The position numbers were made by a program, and so were the translations under genes. The notes under the pieces are model-generated. The model did no database searches. It was not told the origin of the DNA and saw only the letters and a program-made list of their open reading frames with translations. 64,000 nt of DNA. Source: Rhizobium nepotum 39/7. GTDB lineage: Bacteria; Pseudomonadota; Alphaproteobacteria; Rhizobiales; Rhizobiaceae. Where the stretch lies: positions 124,001 to 188,000 of the forward strand of contig NZ_JWJH01000006.1 of the NCBI RefSeq assembly GCF_000949865.1, written 5' to 3'. Shown in pieces: positions 45,915-55,492 of the stretch; position 1 is the stretch's first letter, and every line of letters begins with the position of its first letter.

Positions 45915-48155
45915 ATGTCCATCTCGCGCACGCATTCCGCGCTGCTTTTGTGCACTGCCATGTCTCTTCTGCCCTTTGCCGGGCCTGCCCACTCGCAGGA
46001 TGCGGCGTCGCAGACGAACGGCACCACCACGCTCGAGAAGATCGTGGTCAAGGGCAAGCGCGTGAAAAGCGCGAACGCCGTCGCCGACACGCCGCTTGCG
46101 AGCCAGACAACGGCGGAAGACGTCCGCAAGAAGGATATCGGCAGTATCAAGGACCTCGGAAACTCCACCGAGCCGGGCGTCGATTATGTGGATGCCAAAC
46201 CCGGCAGACCCGGCGGCCTGTTCATTCGCGGCCTCGGTGAGGCGCGCGTCGTAACCCTGATCGACAATATCCCTGTCCCCTTCTTTAACAATTTCGCCCG
46301 TCAGGGCCAGGCCACCACCACCCTGAGCAATACGAATTCGAGCTTCGATTTTTCGTCGCTTTCCACGGTTGACGTGGTACGCGGCGCAGATTCCAGCCGC
46401 ATCGGCTCCGGCGCCCTCGGCGGCGCGCTTGTTTTGCGGACGCTCGAACCGGAAGATCTGATCGGCGAAGGCAGGGACTGGGGCGGGGTTGCCAAAACCA
46501 CCTATGACAGCGAGGACAGAAGCGTTGGTGGATCGCTCGCGGTCGCCAAAAAGATCGAAAACACTTCGGTCCTGTTCCAGGGATCTTACAAGCGCGGCAA
46601 CGAGGCGGACAACAAGGGAACGGCCGATATCTACGGAACGCGCCGCACCAAGCCCAACCCGGCCGACACCTATGAAAGCAACCTGATGTTCAAGATCCGT
46701 CAGGATCTGGAGGGTGGCCATCGCATCGGCCTGACGGCGGAGCGTTTTTCGCTCAGAGACCGCAGCGACATGCGGACCCTGCAAGGCGTCAGCGTTTCGG
46801 GATCGACCTACCGGATCGGCGATTACAGGGGCTATGAGGATACGGAACGCGAACGCGTATCGCTTGACTACGAATATGAAGCGCCTTCAACCGACGGCCT
46901 GATCGATGCGGCCAATCTGTCGCTCTACTGGACGCGCCTTACCAAGGAATCCGGTGCGGGCGACCGGCTGACCAACAATTCGCTCTATATTCGCGAAGAC
47001 AGCATGCGCAATAGCGCTTTCGGCATCGTTGGCGGACTTGAATCCGGTTTCGACCTCGGTGGCGTGCAGCATACGGTCCGCTTCGGCGGCAACGCCATGA
47101 CCACCGATTTCAGCCAGGAGCTTTACGCCAACACGGGCGGATCGACCTCATCGTCGCAATCCGACATGCCGGATGTCAGCGGCAAGAGCCTCGGTCTCTA
47201 TCTCGATGACGAAATTGCGTTTGGAAACGGCTTCCGTCTGACGCCCGGCTTGCGCTTCGATTCCTACGATTACGATCCGGACGGCTCGGTATCCAGCAAC
47301 GGCGGTTACAACACTTTCGGCCTGCCAAGCGGTAACAGCGGCTCACGCTTCTCGCCGAAACTGCTCGCTACCTACGACGTGACACCGGAGTTGCAGCTCT
47401 TCGCCCAATGGTCGATGGCTTACCGCGCGCCGACGATCAACGAACTATACCTGAACTTCTCGAATATCAGCTCCGGTTATGCCGTGGTCGGCAACTCCGC
47501 CCTCAATCCCGAAACCAGCAACGGCTTCGAAATCGGCGCGAACTACGCCTCCGGCGATCTGACGGGAAGCCTGACGCTGTTCCACAACAAGTACAAGAAC
47601 TTCATCGAGCAATATACGACCTCGACGACGCTCTTCCCCGGCTTCGGCGGCAGGGGCAACGGATCGCTCTTCACCTATCGCAACCGCGCCAATGTTGAAA
47701 TCTCCGGTGTGGAAGCCAAGGTTCGCAAGGAACTCGCAAACGGCTTCTTCGCCCACGCGTCACTCGCTTATGCCTATGGCAAGGACACGGACAGCAACGA
47801 ATTCATCCGCACGGTGGCGCCGTTCAAGTCCGTCCTCGGCGTCGGTTACGCCCAGGAGACATGGGGTACGGAATTTACCGGCATCTTCTCCTCGCATATG
47901 CGTGACGACAAGGTGGCTTCCACCTACGATGCACCCGGCTACGGCATCTTCAACCTGACCGGCTGGTGGGAACCGGAACAGACCAAGGGCCTGCGCATTC
48001 AGGCCGGCGTCTATAACCTGTTCGACAAGCAGTACTGGAATGCCGTCGGCGTTCGCGACGTTAACCCCAACGCCGTCAGCACCGTCAACCAGCCTGTCGA
48101 CTTCTATACGGAAGCAGGCCGCACCTTCAAAATCTCTCTGACTCAAAAATTCTAA
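45915..48155 (+). CDS. TonB-dependent receptor, haem/haemoglobin-transferrin-type
   Basis: A 746-residue outer-membrane receptor. A signal peptide ends at about residue 28 (PAHSQD); a TonB box-like EKIVVKG follows near 41-47; the plug is at about 50-190 with GGLFIRGLGEARVVTLIDNIPVP, VDVVRGADSSRIGSGALGGAL and similar sites; a 22-strand barrel ends in FKISLTQKF with a C-terminal Phe. The plug and barrel motifs (RAPTINELY and YNLFDKQYW) resemble ShmR/HmuR-type haem receptors. Tandem TGA-N9-TCA boxes suggest iron repression. A terminator follows. Confidence 0.88.
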   Translation: MSISRTHSALLLCTAMSLLPFAGPAHSQDAASQTNGTTTLEKIVVKGKRVKSANAVADTPLASQTTAEDVRKKDIGSIKDLGNSTEPGVDYVDAKPGRPGGLFIRGLGEARVVTLIDNIPVPFFNNFARQGQATTTLSNTNSSFDFSSLSTVDVVRGADSSRIGSGALGGALVLRTLEPEDLIGEGRDWGGVAKTTYDSEDRSVGGSLAVAKKIENTSVLFQGSYKRGNEADNKGTADIYGTRRTKPNPADTYESNLMFKIRQDLEGGHRIGLTAERFSLRDRSDMRTLQGVSVSGSTYRIGDYRGYEDTERERVSLDYEYEAPSTDGLIDAANLSLYWTRLTKESGAGDRLTNNSLYIREDSMRNSAFGIVGGLESGFDLGGVQHTVRFGGNAMTTDFSQELYANTGGSTSSSQSDMPDVSGKSLGLYLDDEIAFGNGFRLTPGLRFDSYDYDPDGSVSSNGGYNTFGLPSGNSGSRFSPKLLATYDVTPELQLFAQWSMAYRAPTINELYLNFSNISSGYAVVGNSALNPETSNGFEIGANYASGDLTGSLTLFHNKYKNFIEQYTTSTTLFPGFGGRGNGSLFTYRNRANVEISGVEAKVRKELANGFFAHASLAYAYGKDTDSNEFIRTVAPFKSVLGVGYAQETWGTEFTGIFSSHMRDDKVASTYDAPGYGIFNLTGWWEPEQTKGLRIQAGVYNLFDKQYWNAVGVRDVNPNAVSTVNQPVDFYTEAGRTFKISLTQKF

Positions 48156-48182
48156 GCCGGGTCGGAACATCATCTCCAGTCG

Positions 48183-48208
48183 GGGCGGCCTTCGGGTCGC
48201 CCTTTTTT
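48183..48208 (+). terminator. rho-independent terminator of the TonB receptor gene
   Basis: GGGCGGCC at 48183-48190 and GGTCGCCC at 48195-48202 pair around TTCG, followed by six Ts at 48203-48208. Confidence 0.85.
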
Positions 48209-48209
48209 A

Positions 48210-49118
48210 TCAGCGGCAGTAGAGATAACCGCCCTTTCGCTCCAGCACGTCGAGATGCAGGTGATCCTGATGGGTGGCGTCGCTGCCGGGTGAGAGAACG
48301 GTGCGGAAGAACAGGCAGGCGGCAGCCGTAATCGTTCGCTGGAAGGCGCCTTCCGCCGTTCCGTCCTCGCCGCGCGGCTTCATCACCAGCGGCTCGCCCT
48401 TGTCGAAGGCGATGGTGGAAATATCCACGGCATTGCCCCGGGCATGTTCGGAGATCTTGCCGTTTTCGGCGCTGTTGCGGTTGCGGCAGATATAGGTCGA
48501 GGCATTGGCAATTGCCGTCACCTTTCTCTCCGGTAAAGCGAGGGCCGCCGCCGGCAGCATCATCTCCTTTGTCCAGCGCGATAGCGCAAGGGCCGTCTCG
48601 CAGCGCATGGTACCAGACGGTTCAAGCTTGATACCCGGTAGAACCACGGAAAGCTCGATGGGAGCCTCGATGCCGCACCCCTGCTCCTCGTCGCGGATCG
48701 GTTCGAGCTGTTTGAATTCCGCACCGATGTCCTTCAATGCGCCAAGACACGCCTGAAGTGCTGCCGGGTCTTCCGGCTTCACCGGCTCCGGCTGTTTCTT
48801 CTCCGGCTTGGCCGTCTCGCCAGCCGGTGCCCCGCTCTCATCGTCCTTTTTTTCCTTGTCGTCTTTCTTCTTGTCCTCGGAACCCTGCCCGTCCGGAACA
48901 GGCTTCCCTTCGGATTTGTCTTCTTGCGGCGATTGCGGCTTGGGGATCAGCTTCGGTGTCTCGTCCGGCGTTTGCGCGCCTTTGCCATCGGGCTTTTCCG
49001 TGTCGGCGGGCGTTTGCCGCTCGTCCGGTTTTGGCTGTGGCACCGGCACCTGACGCGGCGGTTCGGAGGCGGAAATGAATGCGAGGCTCATCATCAGAAG
49101 ACACAGGCGATGAAGCAT
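48210..49118 (-). CDS. extensin-like C-terminal domain protein, secreted
   Basis: A 302-residue protein with a hydrophobic N-terminal signal (LHRLCLLMMSLAFISA), a long low-complexity Pro/Lys/Asp/Glu-rich linker (about 20-125), and an extensin-like C-terminal domain with the family's GTMRCETALALSRW, SEHARGNAVDIS and HQDHLHLDV motifs. The domain resembles LAS/D-Ala-D-Ala metallopeptidase folds and may act on the cell wall. The ATG at 49118 is the best start; an earlier in-frame codon at 49181 would put 21 non-signal residues first. Confidence 0.8.
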   Translation of the reverse strand: MLHRLCLLMMSLAFISASEPPRQVPVPQPKPDERQTPADTEKPDGKGAQTPDETPKLIPKPQSPQEDKSEGKPVPDGQGSEDKKKDDKEKKDDESGAPAGETAKPEKKQPEPVKPEDPAALQACLGALKDIGAEFKQLEPIRDEEQGCGIEAPIELSVVLPGIKLEPSGTMRCETALALSRWTKEMMLPAAALALPERKVTAIANASTYICRNRNSAENGKISEHARGNAVDISTIAFDKGEPLVMKPRGEDGTAEGAFQRTITAAACLFFRTVLSPGSDATHQDHLHLDVLERKGGYLYCR

Positions 49119-49199
49119 TTTGCGGGGCACTCCTGACTGTTTCGGCAGGACAGGAACGCAACTCGCGCCGGTAAGGTTCATTCCGTCGCCGGAATCCCC

Positions 49200-49228
49200 T
49201 TGCCAAGGCGAATTGTGCAGGCTAACAA
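49200..49228 (+). promoter_or_regulatory. promoter of the trpL-trpE(G) transcript
   Basis: TTGCCA (49200-49205) and TAACAA (49223-49228) are separated by 17 bases. The trpL ATG lies seven bases after the -10, so the transcript probably begins at or beside the start codon. Confidence 0.65.
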
Positions 49229-49235
49229 TTTTGCC

Positions 49236-49295
49236 ATGAACATCGTGTCTAAGAACATTGCTAACTGGTGGTGGGGCAGCTTCACGCGGCCTTGA
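49236..49295 (+). CDS. trpL: trp leader peptide
   Basis: A 19-residue leader, MNIVSKNIANWWWGSFTRP, with three consecutive Trp codons at 49266-49274. There is no ribosome site, and the promoter places transcription start at the ATG, so it is probably leaderless, as known for Sinorhizobium trpL. The stop codon lies inside the 5' arm of the antiterminator. A ribosome stalled at the Trp codons would leave that arm free; one reaching the stop would mask it and let the terminator form. Confidence 0.9.
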   Translation: MNIVSKNIANWWWGSFTRP

Positions 49296-49352
49296 CCAGT
49301 CATGTCTTCAGACAAAGTCCAAGCCGCCCGAATTTTCAGGCGGCTTTTTTGT
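49286..49352 (+). terminator. trp attenuator (antiterminator and terminator)
   Basis: Terminator: AAGCCGCC (49321-49328) pairs with GGCGGCTT (49339-49346), followed by a T-run to 49350. Antiterminator: GCGGCCTTGAC (49286-49296) pairs with GTCCAAGCCGC (49317-49327) with two mismatches, and shares the terminator's 5' arm. A small TGTC/GACA hairpin (49303-49314) lies between. This is a classic transcription attenuator; its short RNA is a known trans-acting product in Sinorhizobium. Confidence 0.88.
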
Positions 49353-49400
49353 TATTCTGCCGCCTGTCATCGGGCCTGAAAAACGGGAAGTACGAAAGAA

Positions 49401-51590
49401 ATGGTAACGATCATTCAGGATGACGGAGCGGAAACCTACGAGACGAAAGGCGGCATCAAGGTCAGCCGAAAGCGTCGCGCCGCCGATTATGCCAGCGCCA
49501 TCGACAATTACATCGAAAAGCTCGATGCCCATCGCGGTGCGGTTTTCTCGTCCAACTATGAATATCCGGGCCGTTACACCCGCTGGGATACGGCCATCAT
49601 CGACCCGCCGCTCGGCATTTCCTGCCTCGGCCGCCAGATGTGGATCGAAGCCTATAATGGCCGCGGCGAAGTGCTGCTCGACTTCATCACCGAAAAGCTG
49701 AAGGCGACGCCCGATCTTACGCTCGGCGCATCGTCCGTCCGCCGCCTCGATCTCACCGTCAACGAGCCGGATCGTGTCTTCACCGAAGAAGAACGCTCGA
49801 AAATCCCGACCGTCTTCACGGCGCTGCGCGCTATCGTCGACCTGTTTTATTCGAATGCGGATTCGGCCATCGGCCTGTTCGGAGCCTTCGGTTACGATCT
49901 CGCCTTCCAGTTCGACGCGATCAAGCTGTCGCTTTCCCGGCCGCAAGACCAGCGCGACATGGTGCTGTACCTTCCCGACGAAATCCTCGTCGTCGACCAT
50001 TATTCCGCCAAGGCCTGGATCGACCGCTACGATTTCGAAAAGGACGGCGTGACGACGGATGGCAAGACCTCCGACATTACGCCCGATCCCTTCAAGACCA
50101 CCGATACGATCCCGCCGAAGGGCGATCACCGTCCCGGCGAATATTCCGAACTGGTGGTGAAAGCCAAGGAAAGCTTCCGGCGCGGCGATCTGTTCGAGGT
50201 CGTTCCCGGCCAGAAGTTCATGGAACGCTGTGAAAGCAATCCGTCGGCGATTTCCCGCCGCCTGAAGGCGATCAACCCGTCGCCCTACTCCTTCTTCATC
50301 AATCTCGGCCATCAGGAATATCTGGTCGGCGCATCGCCGGAAATGTTCGTGCGCGTCTCCGGCCGCCGCATCGAGACCTGCCCGATATCAGGCACCATCA
50401 AGCGCGGTGACGATCCGATTGCCGATAGCGAGCAGATCCTGAAACTGCTCAACTCGAAAAAGGACGAGTCCGAACTCACCATGTGTTCGGATGTGGACCG
50501 CAACGACAAGAGCCGCGTCTGCGAGCCGGGCTCGGTGAAGGTCATCGGTCGCCGCCAGATCGAGATGTATTCGCGTCTCATCCACACGGTCGACCACATC
50601 GAGGGCCGCCTTCGCGACGATATGGACGCCTTCGACGGTTTCCTCAGCCACGCCTGGGCGGTAACGGTGACAGGTGCGCCAAAGCTGTGGGCCATGCGCT
50701 TCATCGAAGGCCACGAAAAGAGCCCGCGCGCCTGGTATGGCGGCGCGATCGGCATGGTGGGCTTCAATGGCGACATGAATACCGGCCTGACGCTGCGCAC
50801 CATCCGCATCAAGGACGGCATCGCCGAGGTGCGCGCGGGTGCGACGCTGCTCAACGATTCCAACCCGCAGGAAGAGGAAGCCGAAACCGAGCTGAAGGCA
50901 TCCGCCATGATCGCCGCCATTCGTGACGCGAAAGGCACCAACTCCGCCGCCACCAAGCGCGATGCGGCCAAGGTGGGCACCGGCGTCAAAATTCTGCTCG
51001 TCGATCACGAGGACAGTTTCGTACACACGTTGGCGAATTATTTCCGCCAGACGGGCGCCACGGTTTCCACCGTCAGATCACCGGTCGCAGCTGATGTATT
51101 CGACCGTTTCCAGCCGGATCTCGTCGTGCTTTCGCCCGGCCCAGGCAACCCGACGGATTTCGACTGCAAGGCGACGATCAAGGCCGCCCGCGCCCGCGAT
51201 CTGCCGATCTTCGGCGTCTGCCTCGGTCTTCAGGCACTGGCGGAAGCCTATGGTGGCGAGCTTCGCCAGCTTGCGGTGCCGATGCACGGCAAGCCCTCGC
51301 GCATTCGCGTACTGGAGCCGGGCCTGGTCTTCTCCGGCCTCGGCAAGGAAGTAACCGTCGGCCGTTACCACTCGATCTTCGCCGATCCCGCCACGCTTCC
51401 GCGTGATTTCATCATCACCGCGGAAAGCGAGGACGGCACGATCATGGGCATCGAACACGCCAAGGAACCGGTGGCCGCCGTTCAGTTCCACCCGGAATCG
51501 ATCATGACGCTCGGCCAGGACGCCGGCATGCGGATGATCGAGAATGTCGTGGTGCATCTGACCCGCAAGGCAAAAACCAAGGCGGCATAA
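49401..51590 (+). CDS. trpE(G): fused anthranilate synthase TrpE-TrpG
   Basis: A 729-residue fusion, as usual in Rhizobiaceae. The TrpE part (to about residue 510) has [27 protein letters not shown] and the [16 protein letters not shown] chorismate-binding motifs. The TrpG glutaminase part (from about 530) has its catalytic Cys in [10 protein letters not shown] and the His-Glu of QFHPESIM. It makes anthranilate from chorismate and glutamine. Expression is controlled by the trpL attenuator upstream. The ATG follows a weak GAAAGAA ribosome site. Confidence 0.96.
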   Translation: MVTIIQDDGAETYETKGGIKVSRKRRAADYASAIDNYIEKLDAHRGAVFSSNYEYPGRYTRWDTAIIDPPLGISCLGRQMWIEAYNGRGEVLLDFITEKLKATPDLTLGASSVRRLDLTVNEPDRVFTEEERSKIPTVFTALRAIVDLFYSNADSAIGLFGAFGYDLAFQFDAIKLSLSRPQDQRDMVLYLPDEILVVDHYSAKAWIDRYDFEKDGVTTDGKTSDITPDPFKTTDTIPPKGDHRPGEYSELVVKAKESFRRGDLFEVVPGQKFMERCESNPSAISRRLKAINPSPYSFFINLGHQEYLVGASPEMFVRVSGRRIETCPISGTIKRGDDPIADSEQILKLLNSKKDESELTMCSDVDRNDKSRVCEPGSVKVIGRRQIEMYSRLIHTVDHIEGRLRDDMDAFDGFLSHAWAVTVTGAPKLWAMRFIEGHEKSPRAWYGGAIGMVGFNGDMNTGLTLRTIRIKDGIAEVRAGATLLNDSNPQEEEAETELKASAMIAAIRDAKGTNSAATKRDAAKVGTGVKILLVDHEDSFVHTLANYFRQTGATVSTVRSPVAADVFDRFQPDLVVLSPGPGNPTDFDCKATIKAARARDLPIFGVCLGLQALAEAYGGELRQLAVPMHGKPSRIRVLEPGLVFSGLGKEVTVGRYHSIFADPATLPRDFIITAESEDGTIMGIEHAKEPVAAVQFHPESIMTLGQDAGMRMIENVVVHLTRKAKTKAA

Positions 51591-51666
51591 GCATTCTGCA
51601 CCGGCGGCGTCACTTCGGCGTCGCCGGGCAGGCCTCAAACCGCGCGACTTCGCGGTCGGCTGCCAC

Positions 51667-52614
51667 CTAGCCGCGCGGTAGCGAGGCGGAAATGCACAGA
51701 GCGAATTTCTTCAAAAGCTGCATGTCGAAATGGCCTTCCCGGCGTAACATCCAGGTCAGCGCATCATTCGCCGTCCAGGGCTTCTTGTAGGGCCGCACCG
51801 AAGTTACGGCATCATAGACGTCGCAGATCGCCGCAATCCGCGCGTAAAGGCTGATCTCGTTTCCGACACGCCCGCTCGGATAACCGCCGCCATCCATCCG
51901 CTCGTGATGATTGAAGCAGACATCGAGAACCATGGCGGGCATCTGCTCGTTACGCGATAATATATCCCGGCCGAATGCCGGATGAAGATTGATGATCTCC
52001 CGCTCGCTGGCGTCCAGCCCTTCCGTTTTGTTGAGGATCGACGAGGGAATTTCCACCTTGCCGATATCGTGCAGCAGCCCGCTTATGCCGAGCAGATCGA
52101 CCGTTCCCCTGTCCAGCCCGAGATGATTGCCAAAATGGATCATCAACCCGCTGACGGACACGGAATGCACGAAGGTCGTCTCGTCCTTCGATTTCAACCG
52201 GGTGACGCCGATGAAAATCGCCGGGTTCAACTGGACGGCATCTGAAATCTTTCCGGCCGCCTCCGCCATGCCTTTCAGCGATACGCAGCCGCCGGCTTCG
52301 GCAACGGCAAAGGTCTCGGCGATAGCATCGGCAGCCGAGCGCACGGCATGGGTGACGGCGGCCATGGTCTCGGAAGAATTGTCGGGTTGCCGCGAGGCGG
52401 TCCCGGCGGAACGCGGCCTGCCGTCGATATCATTTCCCTTGGCGGTGTTGATGATGATGCTTTCAGCGCCGCTCAATTTCAATTGACGCATCAGCGCCTC
52501 ATGCCGCAGAAGAAAGCGGTGCCGCCGCAAAAATTCATTGTTCGAAAACGCGCCTTCGACCGCTTCGATAAACATGCCAATCGTCAATTGCTGGGTGGAA
52601 ATTCGTTTGAGCAT
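51667..52614 (-). CDS. HD-GYP cyclic-di-GMP phosphodiesterase with DUF3391
   Basis: A 315-residue protein. The N-terminal 60 residues match DUF3391 (KRISTQQLTIGMFIEAVEG); the HD-GYP domain is at about 145-300, with HSVSVSGLMIHF, LLHDIGKVEIP (metal His-Asp) and HHERMDGGGYPSG, the HERxDGxGYP signature of active enzymes. It should split c-di-GMP to GMP or pGpG in the cytoplasm. No diguanylate cyclase gene is in the window. It is divergent from the adenine deaminase gene. Confidence 0.88.
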   Translation of the reverse strand: MLKRISTQQLTIGMFIEAVEGAFSNNEFLRRHRFLLRHEALMRQLKLSGAESIIINTAKGNDIDGRPRSAGTASRQPDNSSETMAAVTHAVRSAADAIAETFAVAEAGGCVSLKGMAEAAGKISDAVQLNPAIFIGVTRLKSKDETTFVHSVSVSGLMIHFGNHLGLDRGTVDLLGISGLLHDIGKVEIPSSILNKTEGLDASEREIINLHPAFGRDILSRNEQMPAMVLDVCFNHHERMDGGGYPSGRVGNEISLYARIAAICDVYDAVTSVRPYKKPWTANDALTWMLRREGHFDMQLLKKFALCISASLPRG

Positions 52615-52727
52615 TAGACGCTTTTATTTTCCTTCCCGGGGATGATAATCTCGACCCGCAATTCGCAAAAAACGCCGACGCTGAAACCGGCCTTCCTGCA
52701 AAGATTAACTTACGTATTCCAGACATT

Positions 52728-52753
52728 GTTCAAATGTAGAGTTCAAATGTAGA
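52728..52753. repeat. exact tandem 13-bp direct repeat
   Basis: GTTCAAATGTAGA occurs twice head to tail (52728-52740 and 52741-52753) in the AT-rich gap between the HD-GYP and adenine deaminase genes. It could be a pair of operator half-sites. The rest of the 294-base gap holds no gene or purine riboswitch that I can see. Confidence 0.6.
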
Positions 52754-52908
52754 AATTGAAAAATAAGATAACACGAATATGAAAATTTTTTACTCTGGAT
52801 ATATTTAAAACACAAAGAATCAATTCAAACAAACCAAGAAACAACCTGAGAATGTAAATACTGAAAATTCTCGCAGACGACGTAAACCAGGAGCCGAAGA
52901 AAAGCCGC

Positions 52909-54603
52909 ATGAATTCGAAACTTGAAACGCGCATCGATCAGGGTACGGGCCGCGAACCGGCGGATATGGTCCTCAAAGGCGGACGATTCTTCGACCTTGT
53001 GACCGGGGAACTTGTCGCCTCGGATATCGCCATCTGCGGCGATACTATCGTCGGAACAGGCGAAAGCTACGAGGGCCGCCGGGAAATCGATATTTCCGGA
53101 AAGATCGTCGTTCCGGGTTTCATCGATACCCATCTCCACATTGAATCGTCGCTGGTCACACCGCACGAATTCGACCGCTGCGTTCTGCCCTATGGCGTAA
53201 CCACCGCCATCTGCGACCCGCATGAGATCGCCAATGTTCTCGGCGTGGAAGGGCTTCGGTTCTTTCTCGACAGTTCCATGGAAACCATCATGGATATCCG
53301 GGTGCAGCTCTCCTCCTGCGTGCCCGCGACGCATCTGGAAACCTCGGGCGCCGATCTGCCGATCGAAAAACTGCTGCCGTTCCGCGATCACCCGAAGGTC
53401 ATCGGGCTTGCCGAATTCATGAATTTTCCGGGTGTCGTCCACAAGGACCCGGTATGCATGGCAAAGCTGGAAGCCTTTCAGGGACAGCACATCGACGGAC
53501 ACGCGCCGCTTCTCTCGGGAACGGCGCTGAACGGTTATCTCTCGGCCGGCATCCGCACCGAGCACGAATGCACGAGTGCCGCCGAGGCGCTGGAAAAAAT
53601 CCGCAAGGGCATGCATATTCTGGTGCGTGAAGGCTCGGTTTCGAAAGACCTGCACGCCCTGATGCCAATCATCACCGAACGCCTTTCGCCTTATCTGGCG
53701 CTCTGCACCGATGATCGCAATCCGCTCGATATCGCCGAACAGGGTCACCTCGACTACATGATCCGCACGGCCATCGCCAGCGGCGTGGAACCTCTGGCCA
53801 TCTACCGCGCCGCCTCGATTTCCGCAGCCAAGGCCTTTGGCCTGCGCGATCGCGGTCTCATCGCACCGGGCTGGCGCGCCGATCTGGTGGTGATCGACAG
53901 CTTGCAGAACTGCAAGGCGGGCATTGTGCTTTCCGGTGGTCGGATCGTCGATGATGCGCTGTTTGCCACCCGCAAGCCGGTCGCGCCCGTCGGGCTTGAC
54001 AGCGTGAAGGCAAGACCGGTGCTCGCCGCCCATTTCGGCGTGCCAGTCGCGGAAGGTGAGACCCCTGTCATGGGCGTGCTTCCCGGCAAGATCATCACCG
54101 AACATCACCGCTACATTCTGCCGACGGACGGCAACCAGACGACTGTCGATCTTGCAAACGACATCATCAAGGTCGCCGTCATCGAACGCCACGGCAAGAA
54201 CGGCAACCACGCCAACGGTTTCGTACAGGGCTTCGGGTTGAAAAAAGGCGCCATCGCCTCCACCGTCGGCCATGACAGCCACAATATCTGCGTCGTCGGC
54301 GTGAACGAGGACGACATGGCGCTGGCCGCCAACCGGCTCGGCGAAATCAAGGGCGGTTTCGTGGTGGTCGAAGACGGCAAGGTGACCGGCGAAATCCCGC
54401 TCCCCGTTGCCGGGCTGATGAGCCTCGAACCTTACGAAACGGTGCGCGATACGCTGCACACCCTGCGCAAGGCCGCCTATGCGCTCGGCACGACGCTCGA
54501 GGAACCCTTCCTGCAGGTGGCTTTCCTGCCCCTGCCCGTCATCCCGCACCTGAAGATTTCCGACATGGGCATGGTGGATGTGGATCGGTTTATGTTGATC
54601 TGA
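52909..54603 (+). CDS. ade: adenine deaminase
   Basis: A 564-residue amidohydrolase of the adenine deaminase family. The metal site HLHIESS lies near residue 78, GHAPLLSG and [11 protein letters not shown] in the middle, and CTDDRNP further on. The C-terminal AdeC-specific part has [17 protein letters not shown]. It turns adenine into hypoxanthine plus ammonia. The only GGAG is 15 bases before the ATG, so the ribosome site is weak. Its 294-base upstream gap contains a tandem direct repeat. Confidence 0.92.
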   Translation: MNSKLETRIDQGTGREPADMVLKGGRFFDLVTGELVASDIAICGDTIVGTGESYEGRREIDISGKIVVPGFIDTHLHIESSLVTPHEFDRCVLPYGVTTAICDPHEIANVLGVEGLRFFLDSSMETIMDIRVQLSSCVPATHLETSGADLPIEKLLPFRDHPKVIGLAEFMNFPGVVHKDPVCMAKLEAFQGQHIDGHAPLLSGTALNGYLSAGIRTEHECTSAAEALEKIRKGMHILVREGSVSKDLHALMPIITERLSPYLALCTDDRNPLDIAEQGHLDYMIRTAIASGVEPLAIYRAASISAAKAFGLRDRGLIAPGWRADLVVIDSLQNCKAGIVLSGGRIVDDALFATRKPVAPVGLDSVKARPVLAAHFGVPVAEGETPVMGVLPGKIITEHHRYILPTDGNQTTVDLANDIIKVAVIERHGKNGNHANGFVQGFGLKKGAIASTVGHDSHNICVVGVNEDDMALAANRLGEIKGGFVVVEDGKVTGEIPLPVAGLMSLEPYETVRDTLHTLRKAAYALGTTLEEPFLQVAFLPLPVIPHLKISDMGMVDVDRFMLI

Positions 54604-54629
54604 CCGTAGAGCAATAATGGAGGATAATT

Positions 54630-54788
54630 TTGCCCGTCGTGTTCAGGTCCGGGGATCTTACATTCTTCTTTTACTCGAACGAGGGCAATCCGCGTGAGCC
54701 CGTCCATATTCATGTCAGGAAAGCCGGAGCCGTCATCAACAATCGCAATCTTATCAAGAGTACGTGGAATGACTATTTCGGCAACTGA
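54630..54788 (+). CDS. DUF4160 protein with apparent internal deletion
   Basis: A 52-residue frame starting with TTG, six bases after GGAGG. It begins PVVFRSGDLTFFFYSNEGN and PREPVHIHVRKAGA, the typical DUF4160 N-terminus, then jumps to VINNRNLIKSTWNDYFGN, the typical C-terminal end. About 25 residues of the usual middle (the AKFWL to GF region) are missing without a frame break. So the gene carries an in-frame deletion and is probably inactive. It overlaps the DUF2442 start by 20 bases. Confidence 0.7.
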   Translation: MPVVFRSGDLTFFFYSNEGNPREPVHIHVRKAGAVINNRNLIKSTWNDYFGN

Positions 54789-55014
54789 TGTGAATTTCGA
54801 CGATAATACGATGTGGGTGTCGCTGGACGATGGCCGTACACTTGGCGCGCCATTGGCGTGGTTCCCCCGGCTCCTTGTCGCCGCCCCCGCCGAGCGCCTG
54901 AAATTCGAGCTTAGCCCCGGCGGCATACACTGGGAAAATCTGGATGAAGATATTTCCATCGGCGGCCTTCTCGCCGGGCGCGGTGATCAAACCACGAAGC
55001 GACCCGCAGCCTGA
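54769..55014 (+). CDS. DUF2442 domain protein
   Basis: An 81-residue protein with the DUF2442 pattern: VNFDDNTMWVSLDDGRTLGAPLAWFPRL, then FELSPGGIHWENLDEDISIGGLL. DUF4160/DUF2442 pairs are often listed as candidate toxin-antitoxin-like modules, with unproven activity. The ATG at 54769 lies inside the end of the DUF4160 gene, so the two are coupled. The C-terminal tail is basic. DUF2442 appears intact even though its partner is truncated. Confidence 0.78.
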   Translation: MTISATDVNFDDNTMWVSLDDGRTLGAPLAWFPRLLVAAPAERLKFELSPGGIHWENLDEDISIGGLLAGRGDQTTKRPAA

Positions 55015-55036
55015 CCTGTCCCGTTTCTCCAGATTG

Positions 55037-55492
55037 TCATTTCGAAGAGACTATCTTCCTGAAATAAACCACCCGTTCCGTTTCCTCAAACCCCAGCGCT
55101 GCATGCATGCGGTGTGAATCGACATTGGAAATATCGGCATCGGATGCTAGCTCGCTTACACCCTTGCTGATCGCCCAGCGGGTGACCTCGGCGATCAGCG
55201 CTGCAGCGACGCCCTGGCCGCGAAACGCCTGCTCCACATAAATTCCTTCGAGAAACGCCACGGGCGAGGTATCGCATCCGTTGACATAATCCTGCCGCAG
55301 GCTGGCCTCGGCAAAACCAATGGCCGTTCCCGCCGGATCATGGGCAATAAATCCGACCTCCGTGTCGGAGAATGCCAGCAATTCCGCCCTGTGTTCGGCA
55401 GACGAGGCATCGGGCCATAGACGAAACCGCAAACTGGACCAATCGTCCAGCGATGCCTCGCCTGCGATCTTGATGACAAATTGCCCGCTCAC
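55037..55492 (-). CDS. AAC(6')-type aminoglycoside N-acetyltransferase-like GNAT protein
   Basis: A 151-residue GNAT protein closely patterned on chromosomal AAC(6')-I enzymes: DDWSSLRFRLWPDASSAEH, AEASLRQDYVNGCDTSPVAFLEG, IYVEQAFRGQGVAAALI and MHAALGFEETERVVYFRK are all hallmark stretches. The family acetylates the 6'-amino group of aminoglycosides; resistance in this host is inferred, not shown. The start is a GTG at 55492 that overlaps the stop of the glucosidase gene (GTGA), so it is translated with it. Confidence 0.8.
   Translation of the reverse strand: MSGQFVIKIAGEASLDDWSSLRFRLWPDASSAEHRAELLAFSDTEVGFIAHDPAGTAIGFAEASLRQDYVNGCDTSPVAFLEGIYVEQAFRGQGVAAALIAEVTRWAISKGVSELASDADISNVDSHRMHAALGFEETERVVYFRKIVSSK

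Noticed and set aside
52615..52908. Purine riboswitch in front of adenine deaminase
   Set aside because: The leader has no three-way junction or conserved loop sequences; it is only AT-rich with a direct repeat.
52825..54549. Long minus-strand frame opposite adenine deaminase
   Set aside because: Antisense shadow of a clear amidohydrolase gene.
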